This document shows positions 1-7,287 of a stretch of 32,321 bases of DNA, piece by piece. Under the pieces are notes generated by a model that ran no database searches, had not been told where the DNA came from, and saw nothing but the letters and a program-made list of their open reading frames with translations. Source of the DNA: UBA6918 sp040754425 (GTDB taxonomy: Bacteria; Pseudomonadota; Gammaproteobacteria; Burkholderiales; Thiobacillaceae). The stretch lies in the NCBI GenBank assembly GCA_040754425.1, contig JBFMCR010000030.1, positions 1-32,321 on the forward strand, read 5' to 3'. Both the position numbers and the translations under genes were made by a program. Position 1 is the first letter of the stretch. Every line of letters begins with the position of its first letter.

Positions 1-22
1 CTTGCGGCCGGCCGGCCGCAAG
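1..22. repeat. 22-bp perfect GC-rich palindrome inside pxpC
   Basis: The first 22 bases form a perfect palindrome whose half is CTTGCGGCCGG. It is read as LAAGRPQ in the pxpC frame. A related imperfect palindrome lies in the argS/mltB intergenic region at 20802-20830. The element may continue past the left edge. It could be chance in GC-rich DNA or a short dispersed palindromic repeat. Confidence 0.5.
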
Positions 23-429
23 CCGAGTTGCGGCTGTTGCCGGGTCCGCAATTGGGTGGCTTTGACGATGCCTCGATCAAGGCATTGGTCTGTGCCGGCT
101 TTGCCGTCAGCGCGGATTCCGATCGCCTGGGCCTGCGCCTCGCCGGTCCGGCGTTGAGCCACACGGGAGGCGGGCTCGCCTCGCAGGGCGTCCTGCCGGG
201 CGCGATCCAGGTACCGCCGCACGGACAGCCCATCATCCTGGGCTGGGACGGTCCGGTAACCGGCGGCTATCCCGTCATTGCCGGCGTGATAGCGGCGGAT
301 TTGCCGCGCCTGGGGCAGGCGCGGCCGGGCGACGTGCTGAAATTTTGTTTCGTCAGCCCCGAAAAAGCGCGCGCGGCCTGGCTGGAACAACGGGCTTGTC
401 TGGAGGGGGCCATCATTTGGGCAGACTGA
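1..429 (+). CDS. pxpC: 5-oxoprolinase subunit C (PxpC/KipA family), 3' part only
   Basis: The reading frame is open from the left edge, so the start is outside the window; the last 142 codons are present. The visible part carries family-typical stretches: a DRLGLRL segment, GVLPGAIQVPP, and a GGYPVIAGVI segment, as in the biotin-dependent carboxyltransferase-like C subunit (PF02626) of the PxpABC 5-oxoprolinase. The complex hydrolyses 5-oxoproline (pyroglutamate) to glutamate with ATP in the cytoplasm. The TGA stop overlaps the pxpA ATG by one base (TGATG), so the two genes are translationally coupled. pxpB is expected upstream but cannot be seen. The family call is firm; substrate specificity is taken from the family. 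Confidence 0.9.
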   Translation, partial: LAAGRPQAELRLLPGPQLGGFDDASIKALVCAGFAVSADSDRLGLRLAGPALSHTGGGLASQGVLPGAIQVPPHGQPIILGWDGPVTGGYPVIAGVIAADLPRLGQARPGDVLKFCFVSPEKARAAWLEQRACLEGAIIWAD

Positions 430-1133
430 TGGAACTCAATGCCGATGTCGGCGAGGGCGGGCCGGACGCCGAAATCATGCCGCACGTGCAGCGCGTGTCG
501 GTCGCCTGCGGCGGGCATGCGGGCGATGCCGGCTCGATGCGCGCTGCGCTGCAGCTGGCGAAAGAGTACGGCGTCATGGCGGGCGCCCACCCCGGCTATC
601 CCGATCCGGCCAACTTCGGGCGCCGGCCCATGCCGGCCAGTCCGGCCGAGATCAGGCGCTGGGTGGTCGGGCAGACGCAGGCCTTGCTGGCGGCGGCCGA
701 TGAACTGGGCATGAAGCTGTTTCACGTGAAACCGCACGGCGCCCTGTACAACCGTGCAGCCGCCGACAGGGAAACCGCCGGAGCGCTGATTGCCGCCATG
801 CGGGAACTGCAAGGCCTGAGCCTGGTGGCATTGGCCGGCTCGCCGCTGGCCGCCTGGGCAAGGGAGGCCGGGGTGGTGGTGCTGGAAGAAGCGTTCGCCG
901 ACCGTCGCTATCTGATGAGCGGGACGTTGGCGCCGCGCAGCGAGGCCGGCGCCGTGATCGAAAACCCGCACGAAGTGTGTGCGCAGGCGAAAAAAATTGC
1001 CGCGGGGCTGACGCTGCCGACGCTGGACGGAGGCTTTTTGCAGGTGCGCGCCGATACCCTCTGCCTGCACGGCGAAGGCCCGCGCGCCGCGGAGCTGGCG
1101 CGCCTGCTGGGAGAGGTTTTGCGCCTGGGCTGA
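429..1133 (+). CDS. pxpA: 5-oxoprolinase subunit A (LamB/YcsF family)
   Basis: This 234-residue protein begins MELNADVGEG, the family N-terminal signature, so the ATG at 429 is chosen over in-frame upstream starts that would run into pxpC. Further family motifs are VACGGHAGD, GAHPGYPD..NFGRR, VKPHGALYN, EAFADRRY and TLCLHGE. PxpA acts with PxpB and PxpC to hydrolyse 5-oxoproline to glutamate. It is slightly shorter than the roughly 244-250 residues usual in the family. It overlaps pxpC by one base. Unusually, codons for FHVK, directly before the conserved KPHG motif, coincide with a perfect 14-bp parS core (719-732). It ends 45 bp before mnmG. Confidence 0.93.
   Translation: MELNADVGEGGPDAEIMPHVQRVSVACGGHAGDAGSMRAALQLAKEYGVMAGAHPGYPDPANFGRRPMPASPAEIRRWVVGQTQALLAAADELGMKLFHVKPHGALYNRAAADRETAGALIAAMRELQGLSLVALAGSPLAAWAREAGVVVLEEAFADRRYLMSGTLAPRSEAGAVIENPHEVCAQAKKIAAGLTLPTLDGGFLQVRADTLCLHGEGPRAAELARLLGEVLRLG
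719..732. promoter_or_regulatory. parS: parS centromere site 1 (inside pxpA)
   Basis: A perfect 14-bp palindrome, GTTTCACGTGAAAC, matches the core of the widely conserved chromosomal parS site bound by ParB. The 5' outer base is T (consensus) and the 3' outer base is C. It lies within pxpA codons leading into the conserved VKPHG motif. parA and parB are about 3-4 kb to the right, which supports a true centromere function. Confidence 0.88.
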
Positions 1134-1138
1134 GCTTT

Positions 1139-1154
1139 CGTTTCACGTGAAACG
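1139..1154. promoter_or_regulatory. parS: parS centromere site 2 (pxpA-mnmG gap)
   Basis: A 16-bp perfect palindrome has the core GTTTCACGTGAAAC at 1140-1153 flanked by C and G. Against the parS consensus only the two outermost bases differ, and they differ symmetrically. It fills part of the 45-bp gap between pxpA and mnmG and overlaps the proposed mnmG -35 region, so ParB binding here could also affect mnmG transcription. It lies about 420 bp from site 1. Confidence 0.9.
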
Positions 1155-1171
1155 CAGTACTGGCGTAGAAT
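1142..1171 (+). promoter_or_regulatory. Putative mnmG promoter overlapping parS
   Basis: A good -10 box, TAGAAT, lies at 1166-1171. A poor -35 (TTCACG, 1142-1147) sits 18 bp upstream inside parS site 2. The mnmG ATG begins 7 nt after the -10 box, so a transcript from here would be leaderless or nearly so; no Shine-Dalgarno sequence is visible. This is inference from sequence only. Confidence 0.4.
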
Positions 1172-1178
1172 CGCGCCC

Positions 1179-3071
1179 ATGAAATTTCCCGGGATTTTCG
1201 ATGTGATCGTGGTGGGCGGCGGCCATGCCGGCACGGAGGCCGCGCTGGCGGCCGCGCGCACGGGCGCGAAGACGCTGCTCTTGACGCACAACATCGAGAC
1301 GCTGGGCGCCATGTCCTGCAATCCCTCCATCGGCGGCATCGGCAAGGGCCATCTGGTCAGGGAAGTCGATGCGCTGGGCGGAGCGATGGCGCTGGCCACC
1401 GACGAGGCCGGCATCCAGTTCCGCACTCTCAACGCTTCCAAGGGGCCTGCGGTGCGTGCCACCCGCGCCCAGGCCGACCGCGTGCTGTACAAAGCCGCGA
1501 TCCGCCGGCGTCTGGAAAACCAGGAAAACCTCGCCTTGTTCCAGCAGGCGGTGGACGACCTCATCGTCAAAGGCGAGCGCGTCACGGGCGTGCGCACCCA
1601 GCTGGGCCTGGAGTTTTCCGCGCGCGCGGTGGTGCTCACCACCGGCACCTTCCTCGCCGGCCTCATCCACGTCGGTCTGCGGAATTACGAGGCGGGGCGC
1701 ATGGGCGACCCGCCGGCGCGCTCCCTGGCGCAGCGCCTGCGAGAGCTCGACCTGCCCGCAGGCCGCCTGAAAACCGGTACGCCGCCCAGGCTCGACGGCC
1801 GCACCATCGACTGGTCGAAATGCCAGGAGCAGCCGGGCGACGATCCGGCGCCGGTGTTCTCCTTCCTCGGCAACCGTGACATGCACCCGCGCCAGGTATC
1901 GTGCTGGATCACCCACACCAACGCGCGCACGCACGAGATCATTCGCTCTGGCTTCGAACGCAGTCCCATGTTCACCGGGGCGATCGAGGGGGTGGGGCCG
2001 CGCTACTGTCCTTCCATCGAGGACAAGGTCAACCGCTTCGCCGACAGGCAAAGCCACCAGATCTTTTTGGAGCCCGAGGGCCTGGATACGCACGAGGTCT
2101 ATCCCAACGGCATCTCCACTTCGCTGCCCTTCGACATCCAGCTCTCCGCGGTGCATTCCATCCCCGGCCTGGAAAACGCGCACATCCTGCGTCCGGGCTA
2201 TGCCATCGAATACGATTATTTCGACCCGCGCAATCTGAAGGCGAGCCTGGAAACCAAATCCATCCGGGGTCTTTTCTTCGCCGGCCAGATCAACGGCACC
2301 ACCGGCTATGAGGAAGCGGCGGGGCAAGGTTTATTGGCGGGGTTGAACGCCGCGCGTTTTGCCCAGGAAAAGAACGCCTGGCATCCGGCGCGGCATGAGG
2401 CTTATCTTGGCGTGCTCATCGACGACCTCGTCACGCGCGGGGTGTCCGAGCCCTACCGCATGTTCACCAGCCGCGCCGAATACCGGCTCTCACTGCGCGA
2501 GGACAATGCCGACATGCGGCTGACCGAAATCGGCCGGCAGCTGGGCCTTGTCGACGACGCGCGCTGGGAGGCCTTCAACCGCAAGCGCGACGCCATCGCA
2601 CGCGAGACCGAGCGGCTGAAATCCACCTGGGTGCGCCCGGAAATGCTGCCGGCGGCCGCGGCCGAAGCCGTTCTCGGCAAAGCGATCGAAAGGGAATACA
2701 ACCTGCACGAGTTGCTGCGCCGTCCCGAGGTGAGCTACGCCAGCCTGATGCAACTGCCGGGCGGCGCGCCCGGCGTGGAGGATGCGCAAGTCATCGAGCA
2801 GATCGAAATCCAGGCCAAGTACCAGGGCTATATCGAGCGCCAGAAAGAGGAAGTGGAAAAGCACCGCGAGCAGGAGGAGTTGCGCCTGCCGCAGGACTTC
2901 GACTACATGCAGTTGACCGGCCTGTCCATCGAAGTGCGCCAGCGGCTGAACCGCCACAAGCCCGAGACCCTGGGCCAGGCTTCCCGCCTGCAGGGCATCA
3001 CCCCTGCGGCGGTTTCGGTGCTGATGGTGTATGCCAGGCGCGGGTTCAAAGACTTGAAAAAAACCGCATGA
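1179..3071 (+). CDS. mnmG: tRNA U34 carboxymethylaminomethyl modification enzyme MnmG (GidA)
   Basis: The product is 630 residues, the usual MnmG length. It shows the FAD-binding GGGHAG at residues 13-18, the conserved CNPSIGGIGKGH block around residues 47-58, and the family blocks RLKTGTPPRL, TTGYEEAAGQG and FTSRAEYRL. With MnmE it installs cmnm5 at the wobble uridine of certain tRNAs, using FAD and 5,10-methylene-THF. The ATG at 1179 gives the standard N-terminus (MKFPGIFDVIVVGGG). There is no recognisable ribosome-binding site and a TAGAAT box lies 7 nt upstream, hinting at leaderless expression. It overlaps rsmG by four bases (ATGA). The order mnmG-rsmG-parA-parB is a classic replication-origin-proximal arrangement. 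Confidence 0.98.
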   Translation: MKFPGIFDVIVVGGGHAGTEAALAAARTGAKTLLLTHNIETLGAMSCNPSIGGIGKGHLVREVDALGGAMALATDEAGIQFRTLNASKGPAVRATRAQADRVLYKAAIRRRLENQENLALFQQAVDDLIVKGERVTGVRTQLGLEFSARAVVLTTGTFLAGLIHVGLRNYEAGRMGDPPARSLAQRLRELDLPAGRLKTGTPPRLDGRTIDWSKCQEQPGDDPAPVFSFLGNRDMHPRQVSCWITHTNARTHEIIRSGFERSPMFTGAIEGVGPRYCPSIEDKVNRFADRQSHQIFLEPEGLDTHEVYPNGISTSLPFDIQLSAVHSIPGLENAHILRPGYAIEYDYFDPRNLKASLETKSIRGLFFAGQINGTTGYEEAAGQGLLAGLNAARFAQEKNAWHPARHEAYLGVLIDDLVTRGVSEPYRMFTSRAEYRLSLREDNADMRLTEIGRQLGLVDDARWEAFNRKRDAIARETERLKSTWVRPEMLPAAAAEAVLGKAIEREYNLHELLRRPEVSYASLMQLPGGAPGVEDAQVIEQIEIQAKYQGYIERQKEEVEKHREQEELRLPQDFDYMQLTGLSIEVRQRLNRHKPETLGQASRLQGITPAAVSVLMVYARRGFKDLKKTA

Positions 3072-3691
3072 CGCTCGCCGGTCGATTGTCGGCGGGCGTC
3101 GCTGAACTGGGCATCGAAGTCGGCGCCGAGGCGCAGCGAAAAATGCTGGCCTACCTGGAACTGCTGGCCAGATGGAACCGGGTGTACAACCTCACCGCGC
3201 TGCGGAATCCGGGCGAGTGGGTGATGTATCACCTCCTCGACAGCCTGTCGGTGCTGCCGTACATAAAGGGGCCGGTGGTGGCGGACGTGGGCAGCGGGGC
3301 CGGGTTGCCGGGCCTGGTGCTGGCCATGGCGCGGCCCGACTGGCAGGTGGTCAGCGTGGAGGCGGTGGACAAGAAGGCCGCCTTCCAGCGCCAGGTTGCA
3401 GCGGAGTTGGCGCTTGCCAACGTGCGAATCGAGGGGTGCAGGGTGGAGGAAGTAAGGCTGGGAGGCGGTGCCGATACCGTCGTGTCGCGCGCCTTTTCCA
3501 GCCTGGCGGATTTCGTGAACCTGACCCGGCACCTGCTCAAACCGGGTGGGCAGTGGGCGGCCATGAAGGGGCGGCTGCCGCAGGAGGAAATCGCCGCCCT
3601 GCCGGCCGACGTAAAGGTCAGGGAAACAATCGAATTGAAAGTGCCGGGATTGAATGCTGAGCGCTGCGTCGTGTTGATGGGGCGGGGATGA
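3068..3691 (+). CDS. rsmG: 16S rRNA (guanine-N7) methyltransferase RsmG (GidB)
   Basis: This 207-residue SAM-dependent methyltransferase modifies G527 (E. coli numbering) of 16S rRNA; loss in other species gives low-level streptomycin resistance. Sequence evidence is the N-terminal RWNRVYNLTA segment, HLLDSLSVLP, the SAM-binding motif I ADVGSGAGLPG, and VSRAFSSLADF. The ATG overlaps the mnmG stop by four bases (ATGA), indicating translational coupling. It is followed by a 97-bp gap containing a long inverted repeat before parA. Confidence 0.96.
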   Translation: MTLAGRLSAGVAELGIEVGAEAQRKMLAYLELLARWNRVYNLTALRNPGEWVMYHLLDSLSVLPYIKGPVVADVGSGAGLPGLVLAMARPDWQVVSVEAVDKKAAFQRQVAAELALANVRIEGCRVEEVRLGGGADTVVSRAFSSLADFVNLTRHLLKPGGQWAAMKGRLPQEEIAALPADVKVRETIELKVPGLNAERCVVLMGRG

Positions 3692-3700
3692 ATGGCGTGA

Positions 3701-3768
3701 ACAAGGAGGACAAGAGGACAGGAGGGAAACCTAATGTAGAAAAACTCTTGTCCTCATGTCCTCTTTGT
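3701..3768. repeat. Intergenic inverted repeat, GAGGACA family, copy A1 (rsmG-parA)
   Basis: Two 24-nt arms (3701-3724 and 3745-3768) are separated by a 20-nt loop. They match in inverted orientation at 21 of 24 positions, and two of the three differences would be G-U pairs in RNA. Arms are made of the degenerate direct repeat GAGGACAA. It resembles copies A2 (12829-12894) and A3 (16260-16330). It lies between two co-directional genes of the same block. A short T-run (ATTTTG) follows, so weak terminator activity is possible. Confidence 0.85.
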
Positions 3769-3788
3769 GGATTTTGACGGAAAAGTTG

Positions 3789-4577
3789 ATGAGCAGGATT
3801 CTTGCGATAGCAAACCAGAAAGGCGGGGTCGGCAAGACCACCACCGCCGTCAATCTCGCCTGCGGGCTCGCCCAAAACGGCCGGCGCGTGCTGCTGGTGG
3901 ACCTCGATCCCCAAGGCAACGCCACCATGGGCGCGGGCGTGGAAAAGCGCACCGCCATGCCCACGGCCTACCAGGTGCTGCTGGGCCAGGCCGAAATCGC
4001 CGGCAGCCGCCTGCATTCGCAGCGCGGCGGCTTCGACGTGGTGCCGGCCAACCGCGAACTGGCGGGCAGCGAGATCGACATGGTTGAGATCGACCAGCGC
4101 GAATATCGACTGAAGGCCGAATTGGCCAAGGTCTCGCATGAATACGACTTCGTGCTCATCGACTGCGCCCCCACGCTCAATCTGCTCACCGTCAATGCCC
4201 TGGCCGCGGCCGACGCAGTGCTGATCCCCATGCAGTGCGAGTACTACGCACTCGAGGGGCTCACCGATCTCGTTGCCACCATCAAGAAGGTCAAGGCGCG
4301 GCTCAATCCCGGCATCGAGATCGAGGGACTCCTGCGCGTGATGTACGACCCGCGCTCCACCCTGGCCCAGCAGGTGTCTTCAGAGCTGAAGAGCCATTTC
4401 GGCGACAAGGTGTTCGACACCGTCATCCCGCGCAACGTCCGCCTGGCCGAGGCGCCCAGCCACGGCCTGCCGGGGGTGGTGTACGACCCCGCCTCGAAGG
4501 GCGCGCAGGCCTACCTCGAACTGGCGCGCGAAGTCTTGCAGCGCTATGGCATTGCAACCGGAGCAATGGCGGAATGA
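3789..4577 (+). CDS. parA: Chromosome partitioning ATPase ParA (Soj)
   Basis: This 262-residue P-loop ATPase has the deviant Walker A motif KGGVGKTTT at residues 11-19, a Walker B region VLIDCAP, and the family stretches LDPQGNATMG and CEYYALEGL. It binds DNA non-specifically as an ATP dimer and positions ParB-parS complexes. The ATG at 3789 gives the canonical N-terminus MSRILAIANQKGG. An in-frame start at 3756 would begin inside the right arm of the inverted repeat and add 11 atypical residues, so it is rejected. The upstream Shine-Dalgarno sequence is weak. parB follows after a 129-bp gap that holds another inverted repeat. Confidence 0.97.
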   Translation: MSRILAIANQKGGVGKTTTAVNLACGLAQNGRRVLLVDLDPQGNATMGAGVEKRTAMPTAYQVLLGQAEIAGSRLHSQRGGFDVVPANRELAGSEIDMVEIDQREYRLKAELAKVSHEYDFVLIDCAPTLNLLTVNALAAADAVLIPMQCEYYALEGLTDLVATIKKVKARLNPGIEIEGLLRVMYDPRSTLAQQVSSELKSHFGDKVFDTVIPRNVRLAEAPSHGLPGVVYDPASKGAQAYLELAREVLQRYGIATGAMAE

Positions 4578-4618
4578 AAAAAACCTTTGATGCAGAGAAA
4601 ATCCAAGAGCGTTTCACA

Positions 4619-4683
4619 GGAAGGCAGGGGAGGACAAGAGAGGGAATGAGCCATTACTCCCTTGCCTTCCCTGGCCTTGGTGT
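4619..4683. repeat. Imperfect intergenic inverted repeat B (parA-parB)
   Basis: A purine-rich left arm (from 4619, containing AGGCAGGGGAGGACAAGAG) is mirrored imperfectly by a pyrimidine-rich right arm (to about 4683, containing CCCTTGCCTTCCCTGGCC), with several single-base bulges. It shares the architecture of the other intergenic repeats but has its own sequence flavour. It separates parA from parB, genes that are usually closely coupled. The parB ribosome-binding site lies after it. Confidence 0.65.
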
Positions 4684-4706
4684 CATCGAATTTTGAAGGG
4701 GGGCAC

Positions 4707-5558
4707 ATGGCAAAAATGAAAGGACTCGGGCGCGGACTCGACGCCCTCCTGGGCGGTGACAGTGCCGCCGCATCCGAAAAGAGCGATCTGCGCACCCTGC
4801 CGATCTCGCAACTGAAGCCGGGGCGCTACCAGCCGCGCACGCATTTCGACGAAACCGCGCTCGACGAGCTGGCCGAATCCATCCGCACCCAGGGCCTGAT
4901 GCAGCCCATACTCGTGCGCGCCGACGGCGGCCAGTACGAGATCATCGCCGGCGAACGCCGCTGGCGCGCCGCACAGCGCGCAGGACTCACCGAAGTGCCG
5001 GTGCTGATCAAGGACGTGCGCGAGGAAGCCGTGGCGGCGATGGCGCTGATCGAGAACATCCAGCGCGAAGACCTCAATGCCATCGAGCAGGCGCACGGCC
5101 TGCAGCGCCTGATCCAGGAATTCGGCATGACCCACGACGCCGTCGCCCAGTCCGTCGGCAAGTCGCGCGCGGCGGTGTCCAACCTGCTGCGCCTCTTGAA
5201 CCTTTCCAAGCCGGTGCAGGACATGCTTACGGCCGGCCTTATAGAAATGGGTCATGCGCGTGCCCTGTTGCCGCTGCATGCGACGCAGCAGAAGGAACTC
5301 GCGCACGAAATCGAGGAAAAGGGCCTGTCCGTGCGCGAAGTCGAACGCCGTGCTGCCCGCATGAAGGAAGGCGACAGCGCCAAGGCCGCGAAAAAATCCG
5401 TGCCGCGCGACATCCGGCGCCTGGAGGAAACCCTGTCCGAAACCCTGGGCATGGAGGCGCGCGTGCACATGAGCCGTCACGGCGGCCGTCTGACGCTGGT
5501 GTTCTCCGATGCGGAACAGCTTCAGGGCATGCTGGAGAAACTCGGCATCGCCCTTTGA
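4707..5558 (+). CDS. parB: Chromosome partitioning protein ParB (Spo0J)
   Basis: This 283-residue ParB/Spo0J protein begins with the typical basic N-terminus KMKGLGRGLDALLGG, which contacts ParA. The CTP-binding boxes include GERRWRA (residues 82-88) and ENIQRED (116-122). A helix-turn-helix for parS recognition lies at roughly 142-166 (SVGKSRAAVSNLL), and a C-terminal dimerisation region follows. ATG 4707 is preceded by GAAGGGGGG as a good ribosome-binding site and gives the family N-terminus; an in-frame start at 4662 lies in the repeat and is rejected. ParB loads at parS and slides as a CTP-dependent clamp. Two perfect parS cores lie at 719-732 and 1140-1153. Confidence 0.97.
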   Translation: MAKMKGLGRGLDALLGGDSAAASEKSDLRTLPISQLKPGRYQPRTHFDETALDELAESIRTQGLMQPILVRADGGQYEIIAGERRWRAAQRAGLTEVPVLIKDVREEAVAAMALIENIQREDLNAIEQAHGLQRLIQEFGMTHDAVAQSVGKSRAAVSNLLRLLNLSKPVQDMLTAGLIEMGHARALLPLHATQQKELAHEIEEKGLSVREVERRAARMKEGDSAKAAKKSVPRDIRRLEETLSETLGMEARVHMSRHGGRLTLVFSDAEQLQGMLEKLGIAL

Positions 5559-5569
5559 TTCGGCCGCCG

Positions 5570-5607
5570 ATCAGGGGGTGAAAATAGTACATATCAACCT
5601 CCCTGAT
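5570..5607. repeat. Imperfect hairpin between parB and atpI
   Basis: The left arm ATCAGGGGGTGA (5570-5581) is mirrored by TCAACCTCCCTGAT (5594-5607), with two one-base bulges and a loop of about 12 nt. It lies 11 bp after the parB stop and may serve as a terminator-like structure, although no T-run follows. It may be a short degenerate member of the intergenic repeat class seen elsewhere in the window. Confidence 0.5.
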
Positions 5608-5609
5608 AA

Positions 5610-5637
5610 TTGCATCAATCCTACTAATTGATATATT
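5610..5637 (+). promoter_or_regulatory. Putative promoter of the atp operon
   Basis: In the AT-rich stretch before atpI, TTGCAT (5610-5615) and TATATT (5632-5637) are spaced by 16 bp, and the atpI ATG lies 11 nt further on. This is the only locally AT-rich stretch ahead of the nine-gene operon. The leader would be only a few bases long. Assigned from sequence alone. Confidence 0.4.
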
Positions 5638-5648
5638 ATCGCGGTCTA

Positions 5649-6005
5649 ATGTTCAGGCCCACCTCACGGGTGGCGGCGTTGCAGCTTGTCATCCTCCTTG
5701 CAGCAGCGGGCTTCATCTGGTTTGTGTGGGGCGAGATGGCTGCGTTGTCTGCGGCATACGGCGTGGCGGTGGCCCTGATCATCACCCTGTTGATGCTGGC
5801 AAGAGAGCGTGAAAGCGAGGCGCATGCCGAGTGGACGGCGCAACGTCAACTGGGGCAGTTTTTCCGGCTGGAAGCCGAACGCTTCATCCTGGCGATTGCG
5901 TTGTTGGCGGCAGGCTTTCTTTCCGGCAAGACCGAGCCGCTGGCGCTGATTTCCGGTTTCGTCCTGGGTCAGCTGGGCTGGGCGGCAGCACTGAAAAAGC
6001 CTTGA
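5649..6005 (+). CDS. atpI: ATP synthase assembly protein I (AtpI)
   Basis: This 118-residue membrane protein has about four hydrophobic segments: residues ~8-24, ~27-46, ~76-93 and ~96-112. It is the first gene of the atp operon, where AtpI (UncI) assists assembly of the c-ring. The sequence is weakly conserved and is identified by length, membrane topology and position directly ahead of atpB. The ATG at 5649 is preferred over a TTG at 5628 that would overlap the proposed -10 box. No clear ribosome-binding site is visible. Confidence 0.88.
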   Translation: MFRPTSRVAALQLVILLAAAGFIWFVWGEMAALSAAYGVAVALIITLLMLARERESEAHAEWTAQRQLGQFFRLEAERFILAIALLAAGFLSGKTEPLALISGFVLGQLGWAAALKKP

Positions 6006-6081
6006 ATTTTGCAGGTGCGTTTTGATTACGGAGAGCCGTGCGGCCTTCATAACCAAAACTTACTTGAATTGAAACCATACC

Positions 6082-6924
6082 ATGGCTGGCGAAGCGCACA
6101 CCTCTGGCGAATACATCAAGCATCACCTGCAAAACCTGACCTTCGGTCAGCATCCCGACGGCACCTGGGGCATCGCCCACAGTGCAGAAGAAGCCAAGGA
6201 AATGGGCTTCTGGGCGATCAATCTGGACAGCATGGGTTTTGCCATCGGCCTTGGCCTGATCTTCCTGTTCCTGTTCCGCGCCGTGGCGAAAAAAGCCACC
6301 GCCGGCGTGCCTTCCGGCCTGCAGAATTTCGTCGAATGGGTGGTCGAATTCATCGACGGCTCCGTGCGCGGCTCCTTCTCGCACAAGAACGCCCTGGTCG
6401 CGCCGCTGGCGCTGACCGTGTTCATGTGGGTGTTTTTGATGAACTTCATGGATCTGTTGCCCATCGACTGGCTGCCTTATGCCGCCACCCTGTCCGGCGT
6501 GCCCTACCTGAAAGTGGTGCCGTCCACCGACCCCAACGTCACTTTCGGCCTGTCGCTCACTATCTTCTTCCTGGTGCTGTACTACAGCGTCAAGATGAAA
6601 GGCCCCGGCGGCTTCTTCGCCGAGCTGGCCTTCCAGCCCTTCCCCAAATTCCTGTTCCCGGTCAACCTGCTGCTCGAGGGCGTGGGCCTCGTCGCCAAGC
6701 CGATTTCGCTGGCACTGCGTCTATTCGGCAACATGTACGCCGGCGAAATGATCTTCATCCTGATTGCGCTGATGTTCGGCGGCGGCATCGTGCTGGGCGT
6801 GTTCGGAGGTGTGTTGCAGTGGGCCTGGGCCGTGTTCCATATCCTCATCATCACCCTGCAGGCGTTCATCTTCATGACGCTGACCATCGTGTACCTGGAC
6901 ATGGCGCATGCCGAGCATCACTAA
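6082..6924 (+). CDS. atpB: F0F1 ATP synthase subunit a
   Basis: This 280-residue integral membrane subunit forms the proton half-channels against the c-ring. The essential arginine lies in LALRLFGNMYAGE at about residue 213. The proline- and phenylalanine-rich FPKFLFPVNLL segment and the C-terminal ITLQAFIFMTLTIVYL helix are also diagnostic. The N-terminus carries an extended GEYIKHHLQNLTF segment common in betaproteobacteria. It follows atpI by 76 bp and precedes atpE by 54 bp. The ribosome-binding site is weak. Confidence 0.98.
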   Translation: MAGEAHTSGEYIKHHLQNLTFGQHPDGTWGIAHSAEEAKEMGFWAINLDSMGFAIGLGLIFLFLFRAVAKKATAGVPSGLQNFVEWVVEFIDGSVRGSFSHKNALVAPLALTVFMWVFLMNFMDLLPIDWLPYAATLSGVPYLKVVPSTDPNVTFGLSLTIFFLVLYYSVKMKGPGGFFAELAFQPFPKFLFPVNLLLEGVGLVAKPISLALRLFGNMYAGEMIFILIALMFGGGIVLGVFGGVLQWAWAVFHILIITLQAFIFMTLTIVYLDMAHAEHH

Positions 6925-6978
6925 AGATTTTTAGCGGTTTCTTTTTCAACTCAATCTGAAAACTCAAGGAGCAAACAA

Positions 6979-7218
6979 ATGGAAATGACTCAAGCCGTGC
7001 TGTATATCGCAGGTGCGCTGATGATGGGCCTCGGTGCTCTGGGCGCAGCCGTGGGTATCGGTATCCTCGGTGGCCGTTTCCTGGAAGGCGCTGCCCGCCA
7101 GCCCGAACTGATCCCCATGCTGCGCACCCAGTTCTTCATCGTCATGGGTCTGGTCGACGCCGTGCCGATGATCGCCGTGGGCCTGGCCATGTACGTGCTG
7201 TTCGCGGTAGCCGGCTGA
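6979..7218 (+). CDS. atpE: F0F1 ATP synthase subunit c
   Basis: This 79-residue hairpin of two transmembrane helices has the glycine-rich first helix (GALGAAVGIGILGG), the polar loop ARQPE (R40, Q41, P42) that docks subunits gamma and epsilon, and an aspartate at residue 60 (GLVDAVPMIAVGL) as the proton-binding carboxylate. The sodium-ligand pattern of Na+-type rings is absent, so a proton-driven ring is inferred. A strong AAGGAG ribosome-binding site precedes the ATG, consistent with the high copy number of subunit c. Confidence 0.98.
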   Translation: MEMTQAVLYIAGALMMGLGALGAAVGIGILGGRFLEGAARQPELIPMLRTQFFIVMGLVDAVPMIAVGLAMYVLFAVAG

Positions 7219-7287
7219 TCTGGCGGATTGCAGCAATAACAGGCGGGGTGTTTGCCTCGCCGTTCTTTCCCCAGTGAAGGTGCGAAC

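Noticed and set aside
1134..1178. Replication origin near mnmG
   Set aside because: No DnaA boxes (TTATCCACA-like) or AT-rich unwinding region are seen, and dnaA/dnaN are absent; only parS is present.
4611..4617. GTTTCAC, a half parS site in the parA-parB gap
   Set aside because: Only one half is present; the mirror half GTGAAAC is missing.
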